The notes under the pieces: model-generated | Told to the model about the DNA's origin: nothing | The model's input: the letters and a program-made list of their open reading frames with translations, nothing else | Database searches by the model: none | Part shown: positions 24,521 through 31,492 of the stretch, one piece after another | Layout: each line of letters starts with the position of its first letter | Position numbering within the stretch: the first letter of the stretch is position 1 | Program-made: the position numbers and the translations under genes | Origin: Streptomyces sp. WZ.A104 | Lineage (GTDB): Bacteria > Actinomycetota > Actinomycetes > Streptomycetales > Streptomycetaceae | Direction: 5' to 3' | NCBI RefSeq assembly: GCF_002382885.1 | Contig: NZ_NWVL01000067.1 | Coordinates: forward strand, 1-43,529 | DNA length: 43,529 nt

Positions 24521-25090
24521 CTACAGCGTGGCGAGGAAGCCGAGCGCGACCTTCCAGGTCTGCTCGGCGGCCGCCTGGTCGTAGTCGTGCAGATCGGGGT
24601 CGGTGAACAGGTGCCCGGCCCCGGGGTAGCGGTAGACCTCCACGTCCGCACCGGTCCGCTGCATCTGGAGGTACCAGCTGTTCAGCCAGTCGTGGGACTC
24701 GAAGGGGTCCGGGTCCGCGACGTGCAGCTGGACGGGGAGGTCGTCCACCGAGGCGTTCTCGGCGATGTCCGAGGTGCCGTGGAACAGCAGCAGCCCGCGC
24801 GCCTTCGCGTCGCCGAGGGCCAGGGTCTGCGCGGTCGCCGCCCCCAGGGAGAAGCCCGCGTAGACGAGCCCCTGGTCGGAGTAGGGTGCGGCGGCCAGCA
24901 CGGCGCGCTTCAGCAGCTCCTCCTTGCCGACCTCGTCCTTGTAGGCCATGCCCTCTTCCACCGTGTCAAAGGTGTGCCCCTCGAACAGATCGGGCACGCG
25001 CACCTCGTGGCCGGCGTCCCGGAGACGCGCGGCAGCCGCGTGCACGGCGGGCCTGAGCCCGTACGTCGAGTGGAAAAGCATGATGTTCAT
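24521..25090 (-). CDS. Dienelactone hydrolase-like alpha/beta hydrolase
   Basis: The product has 189 residues, starting MNIMLFHSTYGLRPAVHAAA. It has the compact fold of dienelactone-hydrolase-family proteins: a first strand with LFHSTYGLRP, VRVPDLFEGHTF, a nucleophile elbow YAGFSLGAATAQ with serine, the acid region HVADPDPFE, and a catalytic histidine in YPGAGHLF. Classical dienelactone hydrolases use cysteine at the elbow, so the serine points to an esterase-like variant. It is convergent with phoD (15-nt gap) and divergent from the MscS-like gene. The substrate is unknown. Confidence 0.88.
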   Translation of the reverse strand: MNIMLFHSTYGLRPAVHAAAARLRDAGHEVRVPDLFEGHTFDTVEEGMAYKDEVGKEELLKRAVLAAAPYSDQGLVYAGFSLGAATAQTLALGDAKARGLLLFHGTSDIAENASVDDLPVQLHVADPDPFESHDWLNSWYLQMQRTGADVEVYRYPGAGHLFTDPDLHDYDQAAAEQTWKVALGFLATL

Positions 25091-25150
25091 GAGGCCTATG
25101 GTGCCATTGGTGCCCTGAGGGCTGCCCTAACAGCTTGGAGAACGAAAGCA

Positions 25151-26281
25151 ATGGAGAGCGTGCTGCGCCCGCTGATCGTCATCGGCGGTTCCGTGGTGAT
25201 CACCCTGCTGGTCGGCTGGCTGGTCGACCGGCTGCTGCGGCGGGCCGACAGCCGTCACCACGAGACCCCGCTGTGGGGGCTGCTGCGGCGCTGCCGGCCT
25301 CCGTTGCAGGTGGTGATCATCACGGCGCTGCTGAGCGCCAGTTACCGCCAGTCGGGCATCGCCTGGGTGCGGGAGCACCGGGCCGGGATAGGCCAGGTCC
25401 TGACCCTGGTGCTGATCGGCGCGTCCGCCTGGCTGGTGGTGCGGATCGCGGCGACGATCGTGGAGGCCAGTTACAGCAGGTACGCGGCGGCCACCCGTGA
25501 TCCGGCCCGGGTCCGCCGGGTCCGCACGCAGGTGACGCTGATCCAGCGGGTGGTCATCGCCGTGGTGACGGTGGTCGCCATCGCGGCGATGCTGCTGACG
25601 TTCCCCCCGATGCGGGCGGTCGGCACGTCGATGCTGGCCTCGGCCGGTCTGCTCGGCATCGTCGCGGGCGTCGCCGCCCAGTCGACGCTCGGCAATCTCT
25701 TCGCCGGGCTCCAGATCGCGTTCGGCGACATGGTGCGGATCGGCGACACCGTGGTGGTGGACGGCGAGTGGGGCACGATCGACGAGATCACCCTGACGTT
25801 CCTGTCGGTACGTACCTGGGACGAGCGGCGGATCACGATGCCGGTCTCGTACTTCACCAGCAAGCCTTTCGAGAACTGGTCGCGCGGTGGGGCGCAGATG
25901 ACCGGCACGGTCTACTTCCAGCTCGATCACTCCGCTCCGGTGGCCGCGATGCGGGAGAAGCTGCGTGACGTCCTCGGCGACATCGGTGCCTGGGACGGCC
26001 GGGACTGGTCGCTGGCCGTCACCGACACCACGCCCACCACCATCGAGGTGCGCGCGGTGGTCACGGCGAAGGACGCGAACGACATCTGGACGGTGCGCTG
26101 CGCGGTGCGCGAGCAGCTGATCGGCTGGCTGCGCGACCACCATCCGTACGCGCTGCCGCGGATCGCCACCGCGCCCGCCGTGCTGCCGCCGGGCGAGCAG
26201 TGGGCCGATCCGGCGGACGGGCCCGGCCGCAACGGGAGCGCCCCGCCCGCCGGCAAGGCCCCCCGGACCGGCCGCGGCTGA
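25151..26281 (+). CDS. MscS-like small-conductance mechanosensitive channel
   Basis: MscS channels open under membrane tension and release solutes after osmotic downshock. The product has 376 residues from the ATG at 25151 (GGAG 10 nt upstream). Hydrophobic segments lie at about 5-25, 50-66, 80-100, 133-155 and 160-185. The pore helix and upper beta domain are recognisable: GTSMLASAGLLGIVAGVAAQ, STLGNLFAGLQIAFGDMVRI, GDTVVVDGEWGTIDEITL and ERRITMPVSYFTSKPFENW. The C-terminal cytoplasmic domain is followed by a glycine/proline-rich tail. It converges on the antiporter gene across 32 nt. The family call is firm; gating is not established. Confidence 0.93.
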   Translation: MESVLRPLIVIGGSVVITLLVGWLVDRLLRRADSRHHETPLWGLLRRCRPPLQVVIITALLSASYRQSGIAWVREHRAGIGQVLTLVLIGASAWLVVRIAATIVEASYSRYAAATRDPARVRRVRTQVTLIQRVVIAVVTVVAIAAMLLTFPPMRAVGTSMLASAGLLGIVAGVAAQSTLGNLFAGLQIAFGDMVRIGDTVVVDGEWGTIDEITLTFLSVRTWDERRITMPVSYFTSKPFENWSRGGAQMTGTVYFQLDHSAPVAAMREKLRDVLGDIGAWDGRDWSLAVTDTTPTTIEVRAVVTAKDANDIWTVRCAVREQLIGWLRDHHPYALPRIATAPAVLPPGEQWADPADGPGRNGSAPPAGKAPRTGRG

Positions 26282-26313
26282 CCCCGTACCCGAAGGCCCG
26301 GGCGCGCAGCCGC

Positions 26314-27900
26314 TCAGCGCAGCGAGCGGAAGTCCAGATACCGCAGCACCCGGTCCACGACCTCCGGGTCGGCCCCGGCCTCGCTGCGCGCGGCGAGCAC
26401 CTCGTGGCGGGCGGCCGACATCATCTCGCGCTGCACCCGGCTCACCGCCCTGAAGCGGTCGGCGCGCCGCGCGTACGCCTCGCGCCGCTCCTCGTCGACC
26501 ATGTCCGGGCTGATCCGGGCCCCGATGTCGTACGCGGCGCGCTGGAGGCGCTCCACGACCTCCTCGGGGAACTCCTCCACCTCCTGGATCTCCTTGAGGC
26601 GGTACTTGGCGGCCTTGGCGGCCCGGATGGCGAGGTCCCGTTCCAGGGCCTCTTCGGCGGCGGTGTCGGCCCGGACCTTCAGCTTGCGGACCAGCCAGGG
26701 CAGGGTGAGCCCCTGGAAGACCAGGGTGACCATGATCACGGCGAACGCGATGAAGATGATCTCGTCGCGCCCGGGGAACGGGCGCCCGTCGTCCGTCTCC
26801 AGCGGGATCGCCAGCGCCAGGGCGACCGACGCCACCCCGCGCATCCCGGCCCACCACATCACGACGGTCTCCCGCCAGCTGGTGGGAATCTCCTCGCTGA
26901 CGTCCCGCCGGGTGTGCAGCCGCTTGGCGAGCCAGGTCGCGGGCAGCAGCCACAGCAGGCGTACGCCGACGACGACCGCGACGACCGCGAGCCCCCAGCC
27001 GACCATCTCCAGGGCCCGCCCGTCGGCGGTGCCGAACACGCTGTGCAGCTCCAGGCCGATGAGCCCGAAGGCCACGCCGGTGACCAACGTGTCGACGATG
27101 TCCCAGAAGGTGCGACCGGTGAGCCGGCCGAGCACGTCGTCGGCGTCGGCGGTGTGCTCGGCGAGGAAGAGCGCGACGGTCAGAACGGCCAGCACACCGG
27201 AGCCCATCAGCTCCTCCGCCAGGACGTAGGCGACGAAGGGCACCAGCAGGGTCAGGCCGACCTGGAGGGTGGCGTCGCCCAGCAGGTTCATCAGCCTGAT
27301 GGTGAGCCAGCCGAGCGCGAGGCCGACGACGACCGCGACGACGGCGGAGAGGATCAGCAGCCCGAAGGCCTCGGGGAGCGAGAAGGTTCCGCTGACGGCG
27401 GCGGCGATGGCCACGTGGTAGAGCACGATGGCGGTGACGTCGTTGAAGAGCCCCTCGCCCTCCAGGATGGAGACGAGCCGGCGCGGCAGCCCCACGGAAC
27501 CCGCCACGGCGGTCGCCGCCACCGGGTCCGGCGGGGCGACGAGGGCGCCGAGCACGACGGCCGCGGCGATGGGCAGCCCCGGCACGATCGAGTTGGCGAC
27601 CGCGGCGACGGCGGCGGTGGTGACGAAGACCAGGGCGACGGCCAGCAGGAAGATCGGGCGTTTGTTGGCGGCGAACTGCCGCCAGGAGGTGCGCTGCACG
27701 GTGGCGTAGAGCAGCGGCGGGAGCAGCGCGGGAAGGATGATCTCCGGCGGGATGTCGACACTCGGAACGAACGGCGTGAACGCCATCGCGATGCCCGCCA
27801 GGGTCATCAGCACCGGTGCCGGGAGGCCCAGCCGTGCGCCGAGCGGCACCGTGACCACAGCTCCGAGCAACAGCAGGAGCAGCAGTGTCAGTTGATCCAC
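26314..27900 (-). CDS. CPA1-family Na+/H+ antiporter
   Basis: The product has 528 residues from the GTG at 27898-27900 (MDQLTLLLLLLLGAVVTVPL), chosen because GGAAGG lies 6 nt upstream; the longer frame before it looks non-coding. About 12 membrane helices precede a 110-residue charged cytoplasmic tail. Diagnostic CPA1 motifs are IILPALLPPLLYATVQRTSW, GALVAPPDPVAATAVAGSVG, and LEGEGLFNDVTAIVLY with the ion-binding Asn-Asp pair, plus MWWAGMRGVASVALALAIP. The tail includes a helical YRLKEIQEVEEFPEEVVERL. It exchanges sodium (or potassium) for protons for pH and salt balance. Cation preference is not readable. It may form a unit with the MscS-like gene for osmotic adaptation, though they are on opposite strands. 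Confidence 0.93.
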   Translation of the reverse strand: MDQLTLLLLLLLGAVVTVPLGARLGLPAPVLMTLAGIAMAFTPFVPSVDIPPEIILPALLPPLLYATVQRTSWRQFAANKRPIFLLAVALVFVTTAAVAAVANSIVPGLPIAAAVVLGALVAPPDPVAATAVAGSVGLPRRLVSILEGEGLFNDVTAIVLYHVAIAAAVSGTFSLPEAFGLLILSAVVAVVVGLALGWLTIRLMNLLGDATLQVGLTLLVPFVAYVLAEELMGSGVLAVLTVALFLAEHTADADDVLGRLTGRTFWDIVDTLVTGVAFGLIGLELHSVFGTADGRALEMVGWGLAVVAVVVGVRLLWLLPATWLAKRLHTRRDVSEEIPTSWRETVVMWWAGMRGVASVALALAIPLETDDGRPFPGRDEIIFIAFAVIMVTLVFQGLTLPWLVRKLKVRADTAAEEALERDLAIRAAKAAKYRLKEIQEVEEFPEEVVERLQRAAYDIGARISPDMVDEERREAYARRADRFRAVSRVQREMMSAARHEVLAARSEAGADPEVVDRVLRYLDFRSLR

Positions 27901-28020
27901 GGTGTGCCTTCCGGAGCGCAAGGGTCCGGGCCGTCGCCCACGGCCGGACAAGGCTTCCACCCTGCCACGCGCGGTGTGCGATTCGGTCGATACCCTCCGC
28001 TTCGAGCCCTTTCGGGGCAC

Positions 28021-28506
28021 TCAGGCCGGGCGGATGTCCCGTCGCATGGCGCGGTGCGGGATGCCCGCGTCGGGGAACTCGGGGCCGTACGCGACGTATC
28101 CGAGCCGCTCGTAGAAGCCGAGGGCGTGGGTCTGGGCGTGCAGGTCGACGGCGGCCAGGCCGAGCCGGCCCGCCTCGTCCTCCAGGGCGCGTACGAGGGC
28201 CGCGCCGACCCCGAGGCCGCGGGCCCCCCGGGTCACCGCGAGCCGGCCCAGCGAGCCGACGGTGAGGTCGCCACCGGTCCTGCCCGACGCGGCCTCCCCG
28301 TGGAGCAGCCGTCCCGTACCCAGCGCCGTGCCGTCCGGCGCGACGGCGAGCACATGCACGGCGGTCGCGTCGTGGGCGTCGTACTCGATCTCCTCGGGCA
28401 CGTTCTGCTCACCGACGAAGACGTCCTTGCGCACCTGGAAACAAGCCGCGAGGTCGCTCTCCTCGACGGCCCTGCGGGTGCTGTACGCGGATGGCGCCGA
28501 GGTCAC
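28021..28506 (-). CDS. GNAT-family N-acetyltransferase
   Basis: The product has 161 residues from the GTG at 28504-28506, which overlaps the stop of the pseudouridine synthase gene (GTGA). GNAT motifs are FQVRKDVFVGEQNVPEEIEY in motif C/D, GRLAVTRGARGLGVGAALV forming the acetyl-CoA pyrophosphate loop (motif A), and LHAQTHALGFYERLGYV (motif B). It resembles ElaA/YjcF-type acetyltransferases. The acceptor is unknown. Overlap and strand suggest co-expression with rluD and lspA. Confidence 0.92.
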   Translation of the reverse strand: MTSAPSAYSTRRAVEESDLAACFQVRKDVFVGEQNVPEEIEYDAHDATAVHVLAVAPDGTALGTGRLLHGEAASGRTGGDLTVGSLGRLAVTRGARGLGVGAALVRALEDEAGRLGLAAVDLHAQTHALGFYERLGYVAYGPEFPDAGIPHRAMRRDIRPA

Positions 28507-29444
28507 TGGCTCTCCGCGGAGATGGTGTCGAGGGCCTTTTGCAGGTCGGCCGGATAGCTGCTGGAGAACTCCACCCAGCTGCCGTCGGCCGGATGCTCGA
28601 AGCCCAGGCGCACCGCGTGCAGCCACTGCCGGGTCAGCCCGAGCCGCTTGGCGAGGGTCGGGTCGGCGCCGTACGTCAGGTCGCCGACGCAGGGGTGGCG
28701 GTGGGCGGACATGTGGACCCGGATCTGGTGCGTGCGGCCGGTCTCCAGCTTGATGTCCAGGAGGCTGGCGGCACGGTAGGCCTCGATGAGGTCGTAGTGG
28801 GTCACCGACGGCTTGCCCTCGGCGGTGACCGCCCACTTGTAGTCGTGGTTGGGGTGGCGCCCGATGGGGGCGTCGATGGTGCCGCTCATCGGGTCCGGGT
28901 GGCCCTGGACGAGCGCGTGGTACTTCTTCTCGACGACCCGGTCGCGGAACTGGGCCTTGAGCAGGGTGTAGGCGCGCTCGGACTTGGCGACGACCATCAG
29001 GCCGGAGGTGCCGACGTCGAGGCGGTGCACGATGCCCTGGCGCTCGGCGGCGCCGGAGGTCGAGATCCGGTACCCGGCGGCGGCGAGTCCGCCGATGACG
29101 GTGGTGCCGGTCCAGCCGGGGCTGGGGTGGGCGGCGACGCCGACGGGCTTCACGATGACCACGATGTCGTCGTCGTCGTGGACGATCTCCATGCCCTCGA
29201 CGGGCTCGGCGACGATCTGGACGGGAGGGGCCGCCTGCGGCATCTCCACTTCCAGCCAGGCGCCGCCGTGGACCCGCTCGGACTTTCCGGCCACCGAACC
29301 GTCCACCTGAACCTTCCCGGCTGCGGCCAGCTCGGCGGCCTTGGTGCGGGAGAAACCGAACATCCGGGAGATGGCGGCGTCGACGCGCTCGCCCTCCAGG
29401 CCGTCCGGTACGGGCAGGGTGCGGATCTCGGGGTGCGTACTCAC
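28503..29444 (-). CDS. rluD: RluA-family pseudouridine synthase (RluD-like)
   Basis: This enzyme converts specific uridines in rRNA to pseudouridine. The 313-residue product starts at GTG 29444. It has an N-terminal S4 RNA-binding domain (RVDAAISRMFGFSRTKAAEL, AAAGKVQVDG), then the catalytic domain with DDIVVIVKPVGVAAHPSP, the catalytic aspartate in GIVHRLDVGTSGLMVVAKS, and LETGRTHQIRVHMSAHRHP. S4 plus catalytic core matches RluD rather than RluA, but target sites are not certain. It lies 61 nt after lspA on the same strand, an arrangement conserved in many bacteria. The family call is firm. Confidence 0.95.
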   Translation of the reverse strand: MSTHPEIRTLPVPDGLEGERVDAAISRMFGFSRTKAAELAAAGKVQVDGSVAGKSERVHGGAWLEVEMPQAAPPVQIVAEPVEGMEIVHDDDDIVVIVKPVGVAAHPSPGWTGTTVIGGLAAAGYRISTSGAAERQGIVHRLDVGTSGLMVVAKSERAYTLLKAQFRDRVVEKKYHALVQGHPDPMSGTIDAPIGRHPNHDYKWAVTAEGKPSVTHYDLIEAYRAASLLDIKLETGRTHQIRVHMSAHRHPCVGDLTYGADPTLAKRLGLTRQWLHAVRLGFEHPADGSWVEFSSSYPADLQKALDTISAESQ

Positions 29445-29505
29445 CTGTCGAGTATGCCTTGCGCCCGCGGGTCTCCGCGCCGGGCGGTCGGTCCGCCCGG
29501 AACCG

Positions 29506-30096
29506 TCAGTCCTTGTGGACGGTCCCGTCGGGGTCCAGGCCCTTGAAGGAGAGGATCACGATGAGGATGCCGCCGCACACGATCGCGGAGTCGGCGAGGT
29601 TGAAGACCGCGAAGTGCTTGGGGGCGATGAAGTCCACCACCGCGCCCTCGAACACGCCGGGCGCCCGGAAGAGCCGGTCGGTGAGGTTGCCGAGCGCACC
29701 GCCCAGGAGCAGTCCCAGGGCGATGGCCCACGGCAGGCTGTAGAGCTTGCGGGCGAGCCGGACGATGACCACGATCACCCCGGCGGCGATGATGGTGAAG
29801 ATCACCGTGAACGCCTCGCCGAACCCGAAGGCGGCGCCCGGGTTGCGGAGCGCGCGGAACTGGAGCCAGTCGCCGATGATGTCGATCGGCGGCTGGTGCT
29901 CCAGCTTGGCGACCACGATCGTCTTACTGATCAGGTCGAGCAGGTAGGCGACGACGGAGACGCCGATGAGCACGAGGATCCTGCGCTTGCCCGTGCCCGC
30001 GTTCACGGCGGCGTCGGCGGCCGTGCTGCCGCCCTCGTCCGTCCCCTCGGCCTCGGGATTGTCCGGCGTACCGATGATGCGCTCCGCCTCTGCCAC
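29506..30096 (-). CDS. lspA: Lipoprotein signal peptidase LspA (signal peptidase II)
   Basis: LspA cleaves the signal peptide of prolipoproteins after lipid attachment. The product has 196 residues from the GTG at 30096. About 38 polar N-terminal residues precede four membrane helices: residues 40-58, 92-113, 118-137 and 167-186. The catalytic aspartates lie in GGALGNLTDRLFR and FNLADSAIVCGG. RALRNPGAAFGF carries the conserved Asn and Gly residues. The extended acidic N-terminus (EAEGTDEGGSTAADA) is longer than in E. coli but common in actinobacteria. The call is firm. Confidence 0.96.
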   Translation of the reverse strand: MAEAERIIGTPDNPEAEGTDEGGSTAADAAVNAGTGKRRILVLIGVSVVAYLLDLISKTIVVAKLEHQPPIDIIGDWLQFRALRNPGAAFGFGEAFTVIFTIIAAGVIVVIVRLARKLYSLPWAIALGLLLGGALGNLTDRLFRAPGVFEGAVVDFIAPKHFAVFNLADSAIVCGGILIVILSFKGLDPDGTVHKD

Positions 30097-30154
30097 GTGA
30101 GTCCCTCAACCTAGATGCCTGACTGAGGATGAGGGTACGACACACCTGTGCGGA

Positions 30155-30955
30155 TCAGCCGCGCCGCTCCTGCTTCTGTTTGTCCTCGACGCACAGGGTG
30201 GCCCGGGGGAACGCCTGCATCCGGGCCTTCCCGATCGGTTTGCCGCAGACCTCGCAGAGCCCGTAGGTCCCCGCCTCCAGCCGGGCGAGCGCCCGCTCGG
30301 TCTGCTCCAGCATCTCCTGGGCGTTGGCGGCGAGCGACAGCTCGTGCTCGCGGGTGATGTTCTTGGTGCCGGTGTCGGCCTCGTCGTCGCCCGCACCGTC
30401 GCCGGAGTCCCGCATCAGCCCGGCGAGCGCCGCGCCCGAGGCCTCCAGCTCGCTGCGCAGCCGCAGGGTCTCGCTGGTCAGCAGCGTCCGTGCCTCGTCG
30501 ACCTCCGCGGGCGTCCAGGGGTCCTCCCCGGGCCGTACGGCCAGCTCTCCGGGGGCGGCCGCGCGGGCCGGCGGCACCGGGGCCGTCGCCTGTGCGCCTG
30601 CTGCGGGGCGACTAGCGCTCTTCTTGGCTACCACCGTGTGGGCTCCCGTCTGCTCGGCGGCCTCGGCCGCCCCCGTGGCCGTCGTCGCGGCCTTCTTCGC
30701 GGCCTTCTTGGCCCCGGTCTTCTTGGCGGCGCTCTTCTTGGGGACGGCTTTCCCGTCGGCGGTCTTCTTCGCGGCCGCCTTCTTGGCCACTGCCTTCCGG
30801 GGGGCCGTTGGGGGGGCCGTCTTCTTCGCTGCCTTCTTGGTAGTCGTCTTCTTGGCGGCGCTCTTCTTCGCCGTCTCCTTCGCGGGCTCGGCCGGTGGCT
30901 CGTGGGCGCCGTCGTGCTCGGCCGCGGTCTCTTCCGCCGTCTTCTTCGCCACCAT
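30155..30955 (-). CDS. DksA/TraR-type protein with a lysine/alanine-rich histone-H1-like N-terminus
   Basis: The product has 266 residues from the ATG at 30953-30955, with GAAGGGG about 9 nt upstream. Residues 1-140 are repeats of AKK, AAKK and KKTA type, as in actinobacterial HU/H1-like DNA-binding tails. A TraR/DksA domain occupies about 165-266: the helical WTPAEVDEARTLLTSETLRL and EHELSLAANAQEMLEQTERA, then GTYGLCEVCGKPIGKARMQA and ATLCVEDKQKQER. DksA-like proteins bind RNA polymerase. The zinc finger normally has two cysteine pairs; here the second pair reads CVED, so the fourth cysteine is aspartate. The H1-like tail suggests binding to DNA. The role is inferred. It lies 58 nt upstream of lspA on the same strand. 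Confidence 0.88.
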   Translation of the reverse strand: MVAKKTAEETAAEHDGAHEPPAEPAKETAKKSAAKKTTTKKAAKKTAPPTAPRKAVAKKAAAKKTADGKAVPKKSAAKKTGAKKAAKKAATTATGAAEAAEQTGAHTVVAKKSASRPAAGAQATAPVPPARAAAPGELAVRPGEDPWTPAEVDEARTLLTSETLRLRSELEASGAALAGLMRDSGDGAGDDEADTGTKNITREHELSLAANAQEMLEQTERALARLEAGTYGLCEVCGKPIGKARMQAFPRATLCVEDKQKQERRG

Positions 30956-31219
30956 GGCCGCGGCCCCTTCACATATTGTGATCTTGCTCGCGAATCGTGC
31001 TGGGACGATAAATCGACCCCAGCGCCGCGGCAACGGGGCACGCCGCCGTTCCGCCTCTCCCGGGACCCGGTCGTGGCGCGCCTGCATCCGTTGTTCCCAG
31101 CTCCCCGCCGGGTAATCCGCCCCGCGCGGCCCGCCGGGAAGTCCCTACGCCCCGTCCGCCCACTCGGGTCACGCCCGCGCGCCCCCGATAACCGGTCGGC
31201 CGTCGGCCGTACGGGCCCG
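30956..31219. other. Non-coding gap between the DksA-like gene and the ileS leader
   Basis: The gap is about 260 nt. AATATG-like sequence near 30970 may be the -10 of the DksA-like gene. The rest is GC-rich and shows no ORF with streptomycete codon bias, no tRNA fold and no strong hairpin that I could find. Confidence 0.5.
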
Positions 31220-31225
31220 TACACT
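31220..31225 (+). promoter_or_regulatory. Candidate -10 of the ileS leader transcript
   Basis: TACACT fits TANNNT and lies about 7 nt before a plausible start near 31232, just upstream of the first T-box stem. No good -35 is visible at the normal spacing. Confidence 0.5.
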
Positions 31226-31231
31226 GGGCCC

Positions 31232-31486
31232 AGCGAGAGGCATGGATGGGACGAGTAGCGCCGTACGCAGCCAGCAGCGACCCGGGGACGGTGGGAGCCC
31301 GGGGGCGAGCGCGACGTGAAGATCACCCCGGAGCCGCCGGAAGAACGCCTTGGGGCCACTAGACCCGGCATCGCGACCCCAATGAGGGGGCCACGGGCGC
31401 ACGCCCGCGGCCAAGGAGGGTGGTACCGCGGGAGCCGAGGCGCTCTCGTCCCTCCGACGGAAGTGGAAGACGTCCGCCGGAGGAAG
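31232..31486 (+). ncRNA. T-box riboswitch leader of ileS (translational type)
   Basis: The leader senses uncharged tRNA(Ile). It contains the almost invariant T-box AGGGTGGTACCGCGG at 31417-31431, which pairs with the tRNA acceptor end. The specifier loop shows AGTA at 31254-31257 and GTGAAGATCA at 31316-31325, in which ATC (31322-31324) is an isoleucine codon. Downstream, CCTCCGACGG (31451-31460) can pair with CCGCCGGAGG (31474-31483), which contains the ileS Shine-Dalgarno GGAGG. That is a sequestrator, so control is probably at translation, as known for actinobacterial ileS T-boxes. The leader is compact, consistent with their shortened stem I. Confidence 0.9.
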
Positions 31487-31492
31487 CCGCAC

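Noticed and set aside
30731..30940. Repetitive CTTCTTGG/TTCTTCGC tracts that look like a tandem DNA repeat
   Set aside because: They are the lysine/alanine codons of the DksA-like protein's N-terminal tail, not a non-coding repeat or CRISPR array.
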